Numbered from the stretch's first letter, positions 16,756 through 28,543 are shown. The stretch is DNA of 64,000 nt from Halopseudomonas xiamenensis (GCF_014219065.1 NZ_JACLGO010000006.1:1-64000), one strand, 5' to 3'. The notes: generated by a model not told the origin, from the letters alone. Numbers and translations: made by a program.

Positions 16756-17710
16756 CCCGCCACCCCATGCAAAGCCAGCGCCCGCAGGCAGGCGTCGCGG
16801 TGCGCCTCACCCAGCGCCGGACCGATACGCTTGCCCGGCAGTTCCAGGCCGTAGGGTTGGCGCCGCTGCTCCAGTTGCAGCACCCAGCCGGTCAGGCAGC
16901 TCAGTTGCTGTTCCAGGGATTGCCCCGGCGCCTGCGCCAGCGTCAACCACTGGCTGGTGTGCCGGGGTTCGGCGAACACTTTGCTGTGCAACCCCTGGCC
17001 ACGCGACCAGGCCCGCCAGTCCAGGCGCCTTTTCGAATCACCCGGCTGGTAACTGCGCAGGCCCTGGAAATCGTCCACGCCTTCGGCCAGCAATTGCTCG
17101 CCCTCGCCGACACCACCGGCGGCCAACCCCGGCAGCGGCAGGTTCAGCGGCCGGGGGTAGACCAGCACCTGCCAGTCCAGATCCACCAGGCTCCAGGCAA
17201 CGAACCAGCCCAGCGGATAACGCGTTTCCACTCGCAGCCGGCCGGGGCGCAGCCAGCCACGCTGCGCAGTTGGGTAGTACAGCGACAATGGCGTGCTGAG
17301 GCGCGGCTCGACATCCACCTGGCGCGGCAGGCTGGACGGCCAGGACAACACCATGGCCTGGTGCTCACGACGTTCGGACAACAGGGTCAGGTTCAACGGA
17401 GCCTCCTCGCCGGCGAACACCGGCAGGCTACCGTTGGCCTGCAGTTCGAGACCGGCAAGATTGCGATAGGTATGGTGCAGCCCGACCCAGAACAGGCTGC
17501 CGAGCAGGAACACCACGGCATAGACCAGGCTGTTCTGGTAATTGATGGCACCAATCAGCATGATCACCAGTAGCAGCAGCAACCCCATCCCGGCACGGGT
17601 CGGCATGATGAAGATGCGCCGGTGATCCAGGCGCACCTGGCTGGCTGGCGGGATGCGCCTTTTCAGCCAGCGCTGGAACATGGCGCTGCCCTGCCCGCCG
17701 ATACGGCTGA

Positions 17711-17714
<4 letters not shown>
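16752..17714 (-). CDS. DUF58 domain protein
   Basis: A 320-residue protein with two hydrophobic helices near the N-terminus (GLLLLLVIMLIGAINYQNSL and VYAVVFLLGSLFWVGLHH) followed by a soluble domain holding the DUF58 motif GVDDFQGLRSYQPGDSKRRLDWRAWSRGQGL. DUF58 proteins accompany MoxR ATPases and transglutaminases and are thought to function with them in envelope protein maturation. It overlaps both neighbours by 4 bp, so the three genes are translated as a unit. Confidence 0.9.
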
Positions 17715-18628
<914 letters not shown>

Positions 18629-18655
18629 GTCCACCTCTTGTCTGCCCGTTAGCGC

Positions 18656-18683
18656 ATAGTATGGCTCAGCCGGCGTACTGCAA
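18656..18683 (-). promoter_or_regulatory. Candidate promoter of the moxR-DUF58-tgpA operon
   Basis: On the minus strand TTGCAG (18678-18683), a 16-bp spacer and TACTAT (18656-18661) lie about 30 bp before the moxR start. It partly overlaps the stretch just downstream of the TAXI gene stop (18703), so the operon has its own promoter right behind its neighbour. Confidence 0.5.
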
Positions 18684-18702
18684 ACCCCGGCGCAATGCGC
18701 GG

Positions 18703-20055
18703 TCACAAAGCTGGCACATCCGTCCCGGCATCGTCCTCCTCCTGCATCTGCCGCAACCGGCTGATCATGTAGCTGACATGCAGGTGCAGGCTGTACAGCT
18801 CATGGGCGTAGGACAACGGCACATCGACCTGCGTCAGCTCGTCCTCCAGGGTCAGCAGGGCCTCGATCTCATGTTCCAGCACCTGATGGATGCCACCGTT
18901 GTGGATCAGCTTGTCCACCCGTCGCAGGTGCGCGTACCAGCGATAGACCCGGGCCCGCATGCGCCAGGCATACAGCGGGCCCATGCTCTTCAGCAGCGGC
19001 AGCATGATGGCGATGAAGGGGATCAGCAGCACCACGTAGCGGTCAACGATGGAAGCGATCCAGAACGGCAGGTAACGCTGCAGGAAAGGCACCCCGCGCT
19101 CATGGTAATAGGCGGCTTCGGCGCTGAGTTCCAGCTCCATGGGCGTCGCAGCCGGAAAGCTGCCCGGCGGATCGAGCAGGCTGCCCTGACGCAGCACGTC
19201 GCTGGTTGCCTGCAGTACCAGCGAAGCCAATGCCGGATGGAAGGCGTCATTGACCACCAGGGTGGCCACCGGCGACAGCAGCTCGGTGCGCTCGGCCGGG
19301 ATGTTGCGCTGCAGGTCGAACAGCCCGGCGGGCACGCTCAGTTCTTCCAGGAACGGCAGGCGGGCCGCCAGCGCCTCGGTCTGGCTCAGGTTGACCAGCT
19401 CAAGATCCGGGTCGGCCAGCAGTTCGCGGACCATGTCATTGTCCACCGGCAGCACGAAGAACGCCGCCTCCAGCTCACCGGCATGCAGCGCCCTGGCCGA
19501 GGCGCTGCCCGACAGCTGCTGCCAGTTGCCGTCGGCCAGGTCCTGCGTACCGGCCTGCTCGTCCAGTTGATTGAATACGCTGCGCACCACCGCCCAGGTA
19601 CCACTGCCGACGCTGCCCACCGAGACTGCCCGCCCCTGCAGGTCGCTGAGACGGGAGATACCCGCATCACGGCGCTGGAACAGCCACAGCGGCTCATGGT
19701 AGATGGCCCCCAGCGACTCCAGACCTTTCAGCCGCTGCGGCTCGACCAGGCTGGTGGTGCCACTCTGGATCAACCCCAGTTGCACCGCACCGGTGCCGTC
19801 GCTGAGCCGTTCCAGATTGTCCACCGAGCCACTGCTGGTACGCAGCTCCAGGGTCAACCCCTCTTCGGCCAGACGCTCCTGCAGCGCCAGCGCGAAATGA
19901 TGATAGCCACCGCTCTGGCCGCCGGTGGTCATGACCAGGGTGCGTGGCGGTGCCGGATCGAGAAAACGGAACAATGCCCAGGCCAGCAACAGCGCCAGCG
20001 GCACTATCCAGAGGTTGGTACGAACGAACAGCGCCACCTGTTTCACCACATGCAT
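18703..20055 (-). CDS. TAXI-family (TRAP-type) solute-binding protein with membrane anchors
   Basis: A 450-residue protein. An N-terminal helix (13-31) anchors a TAXI-type periplasmic binding domain (about 38-310; TGGQSGGYHHFALALQERL, SVGSVGSGTWAVVRSVF). A second membrane segment (IASIVDRYVVLLIPFIAIMLPLL, about 335-357) leads to a cytoplasmic helical tail rich in charged residues. Normal TAXI proteins end after the binding domain, so the C-terminal anchor and tail are an extension. No TRAP permease genes lie nearby, so it is more likely a sensor or orphan binding protein than part of an importer (inference). Confidence 0.8.
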   Translation of the reverse strand: MHVVKQVALFVRTNLWIVPLALLLAWALFRFLDPAPPRTLVMTTGGQSGGYHHFALALQERLAEEGLTLELRTSSGSVDNLERLSDGTGAVQLGLIQSGTTSLVEPQRLKGLESLGAIYHEPLWLFQRRDAGISRLSDLQGRAVSVGSVGSGTWAVVRSVFNQLDEQAGTQDLADGNWQQLSGSASARALHAGELEAAFFVLPVDNDMVRELLADPDLELVNLSQTEALAARLPFLEELSVPAGLFDLQRNIPAERTELLSPVATLVVNDAFHPALASLVLQATSDVLRQGSLLDPPGSFPAATPMELELSAEAAYYHERGVPFLQRYLPFWIASIVDRYVVLLIPFIAIMLPLLKSMGPLYAWRMRARVYRWYAHLRRVDKLIHNGGIHQVLEHEIEALLTLEDELTQVDVPLSYAHELYSLHLHVSYMISRLRQMQEEDDAGTDVPAL

Positions 20056-20275
20056 GCGTCAATCTCCCTGTCTTCCACCAGAGTAGTCTAAACGGCCCGG
20101 CTCAGCGGGACCATGCCAGCCGGCATAGCGGCCAAATAGCGGGGGGATCTTGCAAGAAGATTACATTCTGGTACTGTCTACCTATGCCGGTGTTCTGTCG
20201 GCTTCCTTACATGTATTTCCCAACTACCGTTTTTTTTATTTTTTATTGTTTCGACAAGGAGTAATGCTGTTCGCC

Positions 20276-20683
20276 ATGAGCAAATCACCCTCTATCGTGC
20301 TCACCCGTCTGGATGTTCAACGCCTGGACGAGGTGTTGAATACCCTGGACGGGCCGATCGACCTGCTGGAGGCACTCGAGAACGAGATGCTGCGCGCCAA
20401 GGTCGTGAGTCACAAGCGCGTTGATCCGGATGTGGTCACCATGAACTCCAAGGTGCGCTTCGTGGATGAGACCAGCGGTCGCGAACTGGTATTGACGCTG
20501 GTATACCCCGACAACGCCGGCAAGGAAGGCACCATCTCGGTACTGGCTCCGGTGGGCATTGCCCTGCTCGGCCTGAAGAAAGGCCAGAGCATCGACTGGA
20601 CCGGCCCCAATGGTCGTCCGCTGAAGCTCAAGATCATCGACATCGAATACCAGCCGGAAGCCAGCGGCGACTTCCACCTGTAA
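20276..20683 (+). CDS. rnk: Regulator of nucleoside diphosphate kinase
   Basis: A 135-residue protein with an N-terminal helical hairpin and a C-terminal GreA/GreB-like FKBP-type domain (LVYPDNAGKEGTISVLAPVGIALLGLKKGQSIDW). Rnk proteins bind RNA polymerase like Gre factors but with a short coiled coil, and influence Ndk levels. The ATG at 20276 gives the family start MSKSPSIVLTRLD but lies 14 bp after AAGGAG; an in-frame ATG at 20264 is only two bases from that site, so the start is not certain. An unusual T-rich run (20230-20247) precedes it. Confidence 0.9.
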   Translation: MSKSPSIVLTRLDVQRLDEVLNTLDGPIDLLEALENEMLRAKVVSHKRVDPDVVTMNSKVRFVDETSGRELVLTLVYPDNAGKEGTISVLAPVGIALLGLKKGQSIDWTGPNGRPLKLKIIDIEYQPEASGDFHL

Positions 20684-20684
20684 A

Positions 20685-20703
20685 GCCCGGCGCTTAGCCG
20701 GGC
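20685..20703 (+). terminator. Hairpin after rnk
   Basis: GCCCGGC-GCTTA-GCCGGGC immediately after the rnk stop, followed by CTTCCTCCTC. The stem is perfect but the T run is poor, so termination may be partial; rmuC converges from the other side. Confidence 0.55.
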
Positions 20704-20724
20704 CTTCCTCCTCACGTATTACCC

Positions 20725-22293
20725 TCAGGTTTCCAGTGTATCTGCAGTATCCGCGGACGCGTCGTGGCCGAGCTCAAGCTCGGCACGATCGGTCCAGCCA
20801 TCCCCCAACTCCGCTTTAACAGATACACCCAACTCCTTGAAATCATTGACCTGCTTGACCAGGTTGCCACGCCCACTGACCAGCTGAGCACAGGCTCTGT
20901 GGTAGGCCTCGCTGGCCTTGTCCAAGCTGCTGCCGATGCTTTCCATGCTGCCGAGGAAGGTACGCAGCTTGTCATGCACCCGTGCAGCACGTTCGGCCAG
21001 CTCGGCGGTGTGGCGGTTCTGGTCCTCGAAGCGCCACAGCTGGCGCACGATATTCAGGCTGGTCAGCAGCGTGGTCGGCGTGGCCACCAGCACATTCTGC
21101 TCGATAGCTTTCTGGAACAGGGTTTCATCGGCCTTGAGCGCCTCGACGAAGGCCGACTCTATGGGCACGAACATGAACACCATCTCCGGCGCGTTCAGCC
21201 CCGGCAGTTCGAAATAGTTACGTTCGGAGAGTTCGCGGATGCGCTGTCCGAATGCCTGCACGTGCTCGGCCAGCGCCAGCCGGCGCTCGCTGTCGTCTTC
21301 GCTGTTGATGTAACGGGTGTAGGCATTCAGCGAGACCTTGGCATCGATAATCAGGTGCTTGCCCTGGGGCAGGTAGACCAGCGCGTCCGGACGCTGGCGC
21401 TGGCCCTCGGCGCTGGTCATGCTGACCTCGCGGCGAAAGTCGACATCGGCGCGCAGCCCGGAGCGCTCCAGTACGTTCTCCAGTATCAGCTCACCCCAGT
21501 TGCCCTGGGTCTTCTTCTGGCCGCGCAGCGCGGTACTCAGGTCATGGGCCTCCTGGGTGATCTGCTGGTTCAGTTGCTTGAGCTGCAACAGTTCCTGGGC
21601 CAGTGCCGCCTGCTGCTGGGTGTCCTTGTGATGGATGTCCTCGACCTTGCTGCGGAACTGTTCGATCTGCTCGCGAAACGGCTTGAGCAACGCATCCAGC
21701 GATTGCTGGCTGGTCTGAGTGAAGGTCTGACCCTTGGCCTCGAAGATGCGCCCGGCCAATTGCTCGAACTCCAGCTTGAGCTGTTCGCGGCTGTCCTTGA
21801 GCAATTGCTGCTGCTCATCGAAGTGCTGCTGGCGCTGCTCCAGGGTCGCCTGCACGGTCGAGTGCTCCACCCGTAGCTGCTCATGTGTCTGCTGCAACTG
21901 GTGCAGACGTTGCTCCAGGGTCTGGCGTTCGGCTTGCAGCTGTTCGCGCTGGCGCAGTTGCTCCTGCGCCAGGGTTTGGAAACGTTCGGCGCGGCGCTGC
22001 CATTCATGGCACTGGCGCTCGCTGTCGGCCAGCCGCGTATTCAGGGCTGCCTGTTCGGTGGTGCTGCGCTCCAGTGCCTGCTGCAGGTGTTCGATGCGGG
22101 TTTCCATGCTGAGCTGGCCAGCCAGTTGCTCATGCGCCTGCAGTTGTTGCTGCTGATACTGCACGGTCAGCTCATCGAGCCGATGCCTCAGCAGCGCCTC
22201 CCGGCGCAGCAGTATCCAGCCAGTGAGCATCCAGCCGCCGAACAATGCCAGGCTGAGCAGGGGTAACAGAAAGCGTGCTTCATTCAGGGGCAT
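20725..22293 (-). CDS. rmuC: DNA recombination protein RmuC
   Basis: A 522-residue protein with one N-terminal membrane helix (9-28), a long coiled coil (about 35-235, very rich in Q, E and L) and the RmuC domain with restriction-endonuclease-like core (GNWGELILENVLERSGLRADVDF, RPDALVYLPQGKHLIIDAKVSLNAY, FVPIESAF). RmuC limits inversions between short inverted repeats in E. coli. Length and order are normal for the family. It stands alone, divergent from the sigma-54 regulator. Confidence 0.93.
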   Translation of the reverse strand: MPLNEARFLLPLLSLALFGGWMLTGWILLRREALLRHRLDELTVQYQQQQLQAHEQLAGQLSMETRIEHLQQALERSTTEQAALNTRLADSERQCHEWQRRAERFQTLAQEQLRQREQLQAERQTLEQRLHQLQQTHEQLRVEHSTVQATLEQRQQHFDEQQQLLKDSREQLKLEFEQLAGRIFEAKGQTFTQTSQQSLDALLKPFREQIEQFRSKVEDIHHKDTQQQAALAQELLQLKQLNQQITQEAHDLSTALRGQKKTQGNWGELILENVLERSGLRADVDFRREVSMTSAEGQRQRPDALVYLPQGKHLIIDAKVSLNAYTRYINSEDDSERRLALAEHVQAFGQRIRELSERNYFELPGLNAPEMVFMFVPIESAFVEALKADETLFQKAIEQNVLVATPTTLLTSLNIVRQLWRFEDQNRHTAELAERAARVHDKLRTFLGSMESIGSSLDKASEAYHRACAQLVSGRGNLVKQVNDFKELGVSVKAELGDGWTDRAELELGHDASADTADTLET

Positions 22294-22472
22294 GGGTGTC
22301 TCCTTTGGCTTGCCGGTATTATCCCCACGTCAGGTCCATTATGTAACCGTTGGTCCGAATGTGCCGGCCGGATACGCGGCATCACCCGATGGTGGGGTGC
22401 AGACGTTGCAGCCCGGCGTGTTTCTGCTAGGTTACATAGATATTGCAGACAGCTCATTGAGCAAGGACTCTC

Positions 22473-23804
<1,332 letters not shown>

Positions 23805-23836
23805 ATTTAGCTGATCCGGTGCCAACAGCGACTCCG

Positions 23837-25090
23837 CTAGAAGTAATACGGAAACTTCAGGCTGACACTGAAATCCGGTGCATCCGGGGTCAGACCCATG
23901 GACAGGTTGGGCACCATGGTCAGCTTGTCACTGATCGCCCAGGTCATGCCGATATTGAAATAGGCTGCATTGGCGTCACTGCCGTTGACCGTTTGCCAGC
24001 CACCACCCTCATACCTGATCCGGCTATGCCGGCTGATCAGCTCGGAGAACGACATGGACATGCTCATCCGCTCGTTCAGGGCAAAGGCCATCCCCAGCCC
24101 GAACTGGAAGTAATCACCCAGGTTCACCGTACCCGGCACTCGCACGCCCTCCTGCGGGCTGATGTCACTGAAATCCCGGTCGAAATTGTGCGTGTAGGCC
24201 AGGTTGGCAAACACCACCGCCGGGTCCATGGTTTTCACTACCGCCAGGCCTGCGGTAGCCGACCAGACTCCGTTACCGGTAGGCAGGGTTTCAGGAACAT
24301 TCAGGTTGTCGTTGTCCGCCTGGCGCTGCAGCTTGATGCCATAGGGATGCCGGCCGGTGGGGGCTTTTATCCGCAGGCTGACCACCGCGTCCGGTCGGGA
24401 TATGCCTTCGTCGAGAAACTTGTAGGACACCCCGAAGCTGACATCACCTATGTCTGGATCCCCGGTCACGGTCGCCTCGCTGTAGGAGGTACTCGCCCCC
24501 CCTGCACCCGCCGATTGATAGGTTGTTTCCCGGTAGACGAAGGGTACGTTCACATCGAACTGCCAGCGCTGGCGCCAGTTGTAGCGCGCCGTCAGGTCGA
24601 AGGTGAAGGTGTCGGCGTTGATTTCATCCACGCCCAGGTTACCCAGGAAGATGGCATCCAGCGCCAGGAAGCCGTTGAGAAACAGCTGCCGCGTATCGTA
24701 ATGACTGTAGGTGAAGCCAGGCTCGATACTGAAGCGTCCACCGCCGAAGAAGCCACTGGCCTCCTGATACAGTGCCTCGACACTGGGTGCCGGCTCCGCT
24801 TCATCGCGCAGCGACTGTCCATAACCGGCCCCAGCCCCTGAGCCGGCAGGCGCATTGCTGGCAACCTGGCGAACAGGGGCCGGCCGTTGTGCCGGTGGGG
24901 CAGCGCTACTGCTGCCCTCCAGCTGTCGCAGACGCTGTTCCAGAATCATCAATGCATTCTGCTGCGCCTCGTAACGTTGCCGTAGTACTTCCACCTCACG
25001 GCGCAACGCTTCTTCCTCACTGGTCTGGGCGATAACCGGGACACTGCTACCCAGTGCCAACAACAGCACCCATCCTGCTGATCTGCGCAT
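23837..25090 (-). CDS. fapF: FapF: outer-membrane porin for functional amyloid export
   Basis: A 417-residue protein with a signal peptide (1-21), an N-terminal coiled coil (about 24-58, [34 protein letters not shown]), a flexible A/P-rich linker and a beta-barrel domain of alternating hydrophobic and aromatic strands ending in FPYYF, an outer-membrane C-terminal signature. FapF forms a trimeric barrel gated by the N-terminal coiled coil and secretes FapB and FapC. It is the last gene of the fap operon. Confidence 0.92.
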   Translation of the reverse strand: MRRSAGWVLLLALGSSVPVIAQTSEEEALRREVEVLRQRYEAQQNALMILEQRLRQLEGSSSAAPPAQRPAPVRQVASNAPAGSGAGAGYGQSLRDEAEPAPSVEALYQEASGFFGGGRFSIEPGFTYSHYDTRQLFLNGFLALDAIFLGNLGVDEINADTFTFDLTARYNWRQRWQFDVNVPFVYRETTYQSAGAGGASTSYSEATVTGDPDIGDVSFGVSYKFLDEGISRPDAVVSLRIKAPTGRHPYGIKLQRQADNDNLNVPETLPTGNGVWSATAGLAVVKTMDPAVVFANLAYTHNFDRDFSDISPQEGVRVPGTVNLGDYFQFGLGMAFALNERMSMSMSFSELISRHSRIRYEGGGWQTVNGSDANAAYFNIGMTWAISDKLTMVPNLSMGLTPDAPDFSVSLKFPYYF

Positions 25091-25122
25091 GGTCCATCTT
25101 CCTTGTAGTAATGACGGGTTGT

Positions 25123-25860
25123 TCAGAACCCAATTGGGCGCAACGCGCGTAGTTGTTCCAGGGTACAGTGGGCAAAGTCCTGCCCAAGGGGCAGATCCCT
25201 GAGCCCGACACTCAGCGTCGTCAGGTTGCGTACGCTATTGAGGTCCCCGGTGAAGTTGGCCTGCTGCACCACATTGCCATTGCCGATCTGCTGCAGCGCC
25301 GCCCCCTGGGTGCCCGCATCCAGCAGAATCTTCAATCCGCCACCCTGGCGATCGACCAGCACCTTGCCCACCTCGTTGACGAAACGGGTGCTACCACTCC
25401 AGGGAGTTGAAGCCGTGGACGGTGCCATCTGTCCATCGCCACGGGAGACAATGATCTCCAGGTTGTTCAGGCCATCATTGAAATCCCCGGCACTGCGCAC
25501 ACTCTGCGAGATGCCCTGCACATCGGTCAGGCCGGCGCCACCGAGTACCAGGCCGGTACCCGGCATCACCGTGCTGCCATCGGCCTGTGACTGGCTGGAC
25601 AGGTCGGTGATATGCAGGCTGGGTTGGGCCTTGCCATTCATTTCGAACGTCACTGCTGCACCGACGCTCTGCCCGGCGCCGTTTTCCCAGACAGTGCTCA
25701 TGGTCACGCCAAAATGGATGATGCGACCCGGCATCACGTAGCGGCCGCGCAGGTCGCCCAGCTCGGCATCACTGAGTTCTGCAGCGCGGAAGGGGTTGGC
25801 CGCATGGGCGGGAAGACTGAACATGAGTAGCAGAGCCGTAAGCGACGCAAGGTTTTTCAT
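25123..25860 (-). CDS. fapE: FapE: minor component of the functional amyloid system
   Basis: A 245-residue secreted protein with a signal peptide cleaved near residue 20 (LPAHA). The body ([35 protein letters not shown]..., [32 protein letters not shown]) matches FapE in length and placement between fapD and fapF. FapE is found as a minor part of purified fibrils; its precise job is unsettled. Only one cysteine is present in the mature part (near the C-terminus). Confidence 0.88.
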   Translation of the reverse strand: MKNLASLTALLLMFSLPAHAANPFRAAELSDAELGDLRGRYVMPGRIIHFGVTMSTVWENGAGQSVGAAVTFEMNGKAQPSLHITDLSSQSQADGSTVMPGTGLVLGGAGLTDVQGISQSVRSAGDFNDGLNNLEIIVSRGDGQMAPSTASTPWSGSTRFVNEVGKVLVDRQGGGLKILLDAGTQGAALQQIGNGNVVQQANFTGDLNSVRNLTTLSVGLRDLPLGQDFAHCTLEQLRALRPIGF

Positions 25861-25887
25861 GGCCTTTCTCCCGCAATTGCGTTGTTC

Positions 25888-26586
25888 TCAGAAAAAGTCG
25901 CTCTGCAGAAAACCAAACTCCATCAACTCGGCATCCTTGACTGGGCTGAACCTGTCCAGTCGATGTCTGGCAGTCAGTGGCTCCGGCGGCGTCAGGAGCG
26001 CATTCTCGCGGTTGTAGCCGGGGCCGATCACCGCGAACACGATGCCGTTCCAGCCCAGGGTGAATTCTTCAATGGGCATTTTCTTGTGTCCGAGTACCGG
26101 GTCACCGATATAGACCCAGTTGTCACTGCTTACCTGCATCACCACAAAATGCTTGTAGCCACGCACATCCAGCAGCACGATGGCCGGCACCTTCACTTCT
26201 GTCAGTTGCGCCGGTTGCAGACGGTAGCCTCGCGCCCTCAGCCCCAGGGTCTCGGCATAGCGCTTCATGTCCAGCATGGAAAAGCCCATTTGCTGAACCA
26301 GCTGCGGATCGGCGCCAGCCAGCATGCCTTCGATCACCTGTTCCTCACTGAAATCCCAGCCGTAGGCTTCGTTCAGCAGCGTAGCCATGGCGGCAGCGCC
26401 ACAACTGAAATCGGTCCGTTGCTGCACCAGATTGGCAAAGCGTCGCTCGCGCATGCTCTGCAGGGGTTTGAACACCACCCCACCACCCGGCAGAATCGCC
26501 AGCGGTTTGGGGCTGGCCTGAACATTCAGCGGGCCCAGTAGCATCAGCGTGCTGATCAGCATCAGCCAAGGCAGGATCTGTTTCAT
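25888..26586 (-). CDS. fapD: FapD: C39-family cysteine protease of the amyloid system
   Basis: A 232-residue protein with a signal peptide (1-24) and a peptidase C39-like domain. The catalytic residues are visible: Cys62 in QRTDFSCGAAAMATLL, His146 in YKHFVVM and Asp162 in IGDPVLG. FapD is believed to act in the periplasm on Fap substrates or FapF during export. It follows fapC after 53 bp that contain a strong hairpin. Confidence 0.92.
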   Translation of the reverse strand: MKQILPWLMLISTLMLLGPLNVQASPKPLAILPGGGVVFKPLQSMRERRFANLVQQRTDFSCGAAAMATLLNEAYGWDFSEEQVIEGMLAGADPQLVQQMGFSMLDMKRYAETLGLRARGYRLQPAQLTEVKVPAIVLLDVRGYKHFVVMQVSSDNWVYIGDPVLGHKKMPIEEFTLGWNGIVFAVIGPGYNRENALLTPPEPLTARHRLDRFSPVKDAELMEFGFLQSDFF

Positions 26587-26610
26587 GAGTGCGTGCTCGC
26601 ATCGGCAAGA

Positions 26611-26639
26611 GCCCGGGGTTGCCCCCGGGCCCGCAACCC
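26611..26639 (-). other. Stable intercistronic hairpin between fapC and fapD
   Basis: Right after the fapC stop, the leftward transcript folds into GCCCGGGG-GCAA-CCCCGGGC (26611-26630): eight G-C pairs closed by a GNRA tetraloop. An overlapping alternative stem, GGGTTGC/GCAACCC (26616-26622 with 26633-26639), is mutually exclusive with it. No T run follows, so it is more likely an mRNA-stabilising or partial-attenuation element than a full terminator. It would favour accumulation of the fapABC part of the message. Confidence 0.65.
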
Positions 26640-27440
26640 TTACGGGCAGCCAGTACAGCCTGACGCGATGGCCAGGGTGTTGCTCTGCTGGTTGGCACCA
26701 CCCGCAGCAATGTTCACCCCGGCATTACCGGAGAAGCCATTAAGCGAGCTGACCATGCTTGCGTTGTTTTCCACATCCAGGTTCCTGGAGGGGGTTGGAG
26801 TGGGTTTCGGGCCTGGCTTCCAGCCAGTGGCCACCGCACCGAGGGAGTCGACATCCACACCGTTGATGGTGGAACCGCCCACAGCAACCTGCAGAACCTC
26901 GATGGAGGCGTCGGCATAGTGTGCTTCCGAGGCGTTGGCAATCGCCGCATCGTTTTTCTGCTGGTTGAAGGCGCCGGCAGCAACGTTCAGACCCAGGTTA
27001 CCGGAGTAGCCATTGGCGACGCTGTCAACCGATGCATTGTTGGTGACATCCTGATTGAGCAGCTGGTTGCCAGCATTCACCTGCAGCACACCAACGCTGG
27101 CCTCGGTACCGAAAACGAAGTTGGCATCAGCATCGGCGGTCGAGATGGCCAACGCGTTGGCCTGCTGGTTGGTATCACCGGCAACCACGTTCACACCGGC
27201 GTTACCGCTGCCTCCATCCAGCGAGCTGTTGACCGCGGCATTATTCTCGGTACCGAGGTTGTCCACCGAGTTGTACAGACTGATCTGCGCGTCAGACACG
27301 CTGGCGCTCGACCAACCCTGCTGGGGCGGAGTCGGAGTCGGGTTCGGGTTGGGGCCGCCACCACCTTTGGCCATGGCCCCCATGGAAAGAGATGCTGCAA
27401 CAACAAAGGCGATCGCTGTAATCTTATGCTTGGTATTCAT
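26640..27440 (-). CDS. fapC: FapC: major functional amyloid subunit
   Basis: A 266-residue secreted protein with a signal peptide (1-24, ending AMA), a G/P-rich segment (26-40) and three imperfect amyloid repeats at about 66-99, 134-168 and 225-259, each with NNA.(V/M) ... G.SGN.G(V/L)N..AG..NQQ.N..AI. The linkers differ; the second contains a PGPKPTPTPSR run. It ends with the CxxC motif (Cys262, Cys265) typical of FapC. The ATG at 27440 is preferred to 27470 because it gives a clean signal peptide. The repeats stack into the fibril core of the biofilm amyloid. Confidence 0.93.
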   Translation of the reverse strand: MNTKHKITAIAFVVAASLSMGAMAKGGGGPNPNPTPTPPQQGWSSASVSDAQISLYNSVDNLGTENNAAVNSSLDGGSGNAGVNVVAGDTNQQANALAISTADADANFVFGTEASVGVLQVNAGNQLLNQDVTNNASVDSVANGYSGNLGLNVAAGAFNQQKNDAAIANASEAHYADASIEVLQVAVGGSTINGVDVDSLGAVATGWKPGPKPTPTPSRNLDVENNASMVSSLNGFSGNAGVNIAAGGANQQSNTLAIASGCTGCP

Positions 27441-27479
27441 GACCTGATTCCTTGTGTGGCTTTCTTTCATTTGGGTGTA

Positions 27480-28052
27480 CTACTCCAGAATTCGGATGCC
27501 GAGGTTGTTGACCATGCGGTTGCCAACCCCGGCAGCCTGATTCAGCTGAACCACACCGCGACTGTCGATGAATGCCTGGTCATCGATATCGACCCGACGA
27601 TCACCTGTCTGACGTGATTCTGCAGCTGAACTGAATGACGACCGCGCAGCGCTTTGCGCCAGGCTGCTGTCGTCCAGGCTTTCGGGGCGCACACCGGCAC
27701 CCAGGCGAAAGCCATTGATCTGTTGATTGGCAGCGCCGGCGCTCTGGTTGATGCCCAGCACACCGCTGCCACCACTGAATGCATCACCGCTGATGCTGGC
27801 CTGCATGGTCGAAGGAATATGAGCCGCTGGCAGTTCTTCCCGATGTTGCTCAACCCTCACTCCAGGCATGCTGCCCGGCGAGATGGCGCGGGCATTGGCC
27901 TGCTGGTGCGCCTCCCCCGCCGCCTGGTTGAGCATCAGATTGCCCTGGTAGCCGCTACCGCTGGCGTCGATCAGCGCGCTGCTGTCACTGGCTACAGCCA
28001 GGCTGGACAGCAGGCAACCCAGGGCGAGCAGGTAATACACAGGCATGATCAT
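27480..28052 (-). CDS. fapB: FapB: minor amyloid subunit / nucleator
   Basis: A 190-residue protein with a signal peptide (1-21) and three FapC-like repeats at about 26-58, 85-117 and 159-188, each with G...LN(Q)(A/S)AG..(H/N)(Q/R)(Q/M).N. FapB is thought to nucleate FapC fibrils. Unlike FapC it has no cysteine in the mature chain, so the C-terminal CxxC is missing here. Its start overlaps the fapA stop by 4 bp (28049-28052), so translation is coupled. Confidence 0.9.
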   Translation of the reverse strand: MIMPVYYLLALGCLLSSLAVASDSSALIDASGSGYQGNLMLNQAAGEAHQQANARAISPGSMPGVRVEQHREELPAAHIPSTMQASISGDAFSGGSGVLGINQSAGAANQQINGFRLGAGVRPESLDDSSLAQSAARSSFSSAAESRQTGDRRVDIDDQAFIDSRGVVQLNQAAGVGNRMVNNLGIRILE

Positions 28053-28543
28053 TTCCCCAGGTTCTGCAAGGGGCGCAGCCCCTGCTGCACACTACGATTG
28101 ACATCCCCTGCGACCCGCCCGGTGGCACCCGTTGCCCCGCCACCACCGGCGCTGTTGCCCGTGATGCCCAGGCCACCTCGGCCCGGCATATGGGCAGCTG
28201 GCGATTGATCGGCCGACTGGGAAAATATCTGCACACCATTCCCCAGGCTGGTGCCACTGGTCACACCGGCGAAATCGCTATCGGAGATTTCCAGTGGCCC
28301 GGTTCCGCCACGCAGGGAGTTCCTGATCTGGGTGGACTTGTCGGGATTGACCACATTCGGGTTGGGATCGGGTACCAGTTCCTGGCGTGCAGCGGCCCTG
28401 GGTTGTACTTCACGGGAAATGATGATGTCACCACCGGCGGCCTGCGCCTGAACCTGGGTCAGCACACAGATGATCAAGCCTGCGATGCAGACCAGCAGTG
28501 GTGTAACCAGAGAGGAGTGATAGCTGCCCATTGTCGTGTCCAT
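28049..28543 (-). CDS. fapA: FapA: chaperone-like protein of the amyloid system
   Basis: A 164-residue protein with a long hydrophobic signal or anchor (11-36, LVTPLLVCIAGLIICVLTQ) and the FapA core LEISDSDFAGVTSGTSLGNGVQ (84-105). The rest is low-complexity, rich in G, S, N and P, with no amyloid repeats. FapA is the first gene of the operon and influences the FapB/FapC ratio in fibrils. An in-frame Met at residue 5 is an alternative start. Confidence 0.85.
   Translation of the reverse strand: MDTTMGSYHSSLVTPLLVCIAGLIICVLTQVQAQAAGGDIIISREVQPRAAARQELVPDPNPNVVNPDKSTQIRNSLRGGTGPLEISDSDFAGVTSGTSLGNGVQIFSQSADQSPAAHMPGRGGLGITGNSAGGGGATGATGRVAGDVNRSVQQGLRPLQNLGK

Noticed and set aside
27055-27617. 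Plus-strand frames across fapB/fapC
   Set aside because: They arise from the repetitive codons of the amyloid repeats; no ribosome-binding site or domain.
26640-28052. The fapB/fapC repeats as a CRISPR-like or tandem DNA repeat
   Set aside because: The repeats are imperfect at DNA level, in frame, and encode the known amyloid repeat units.
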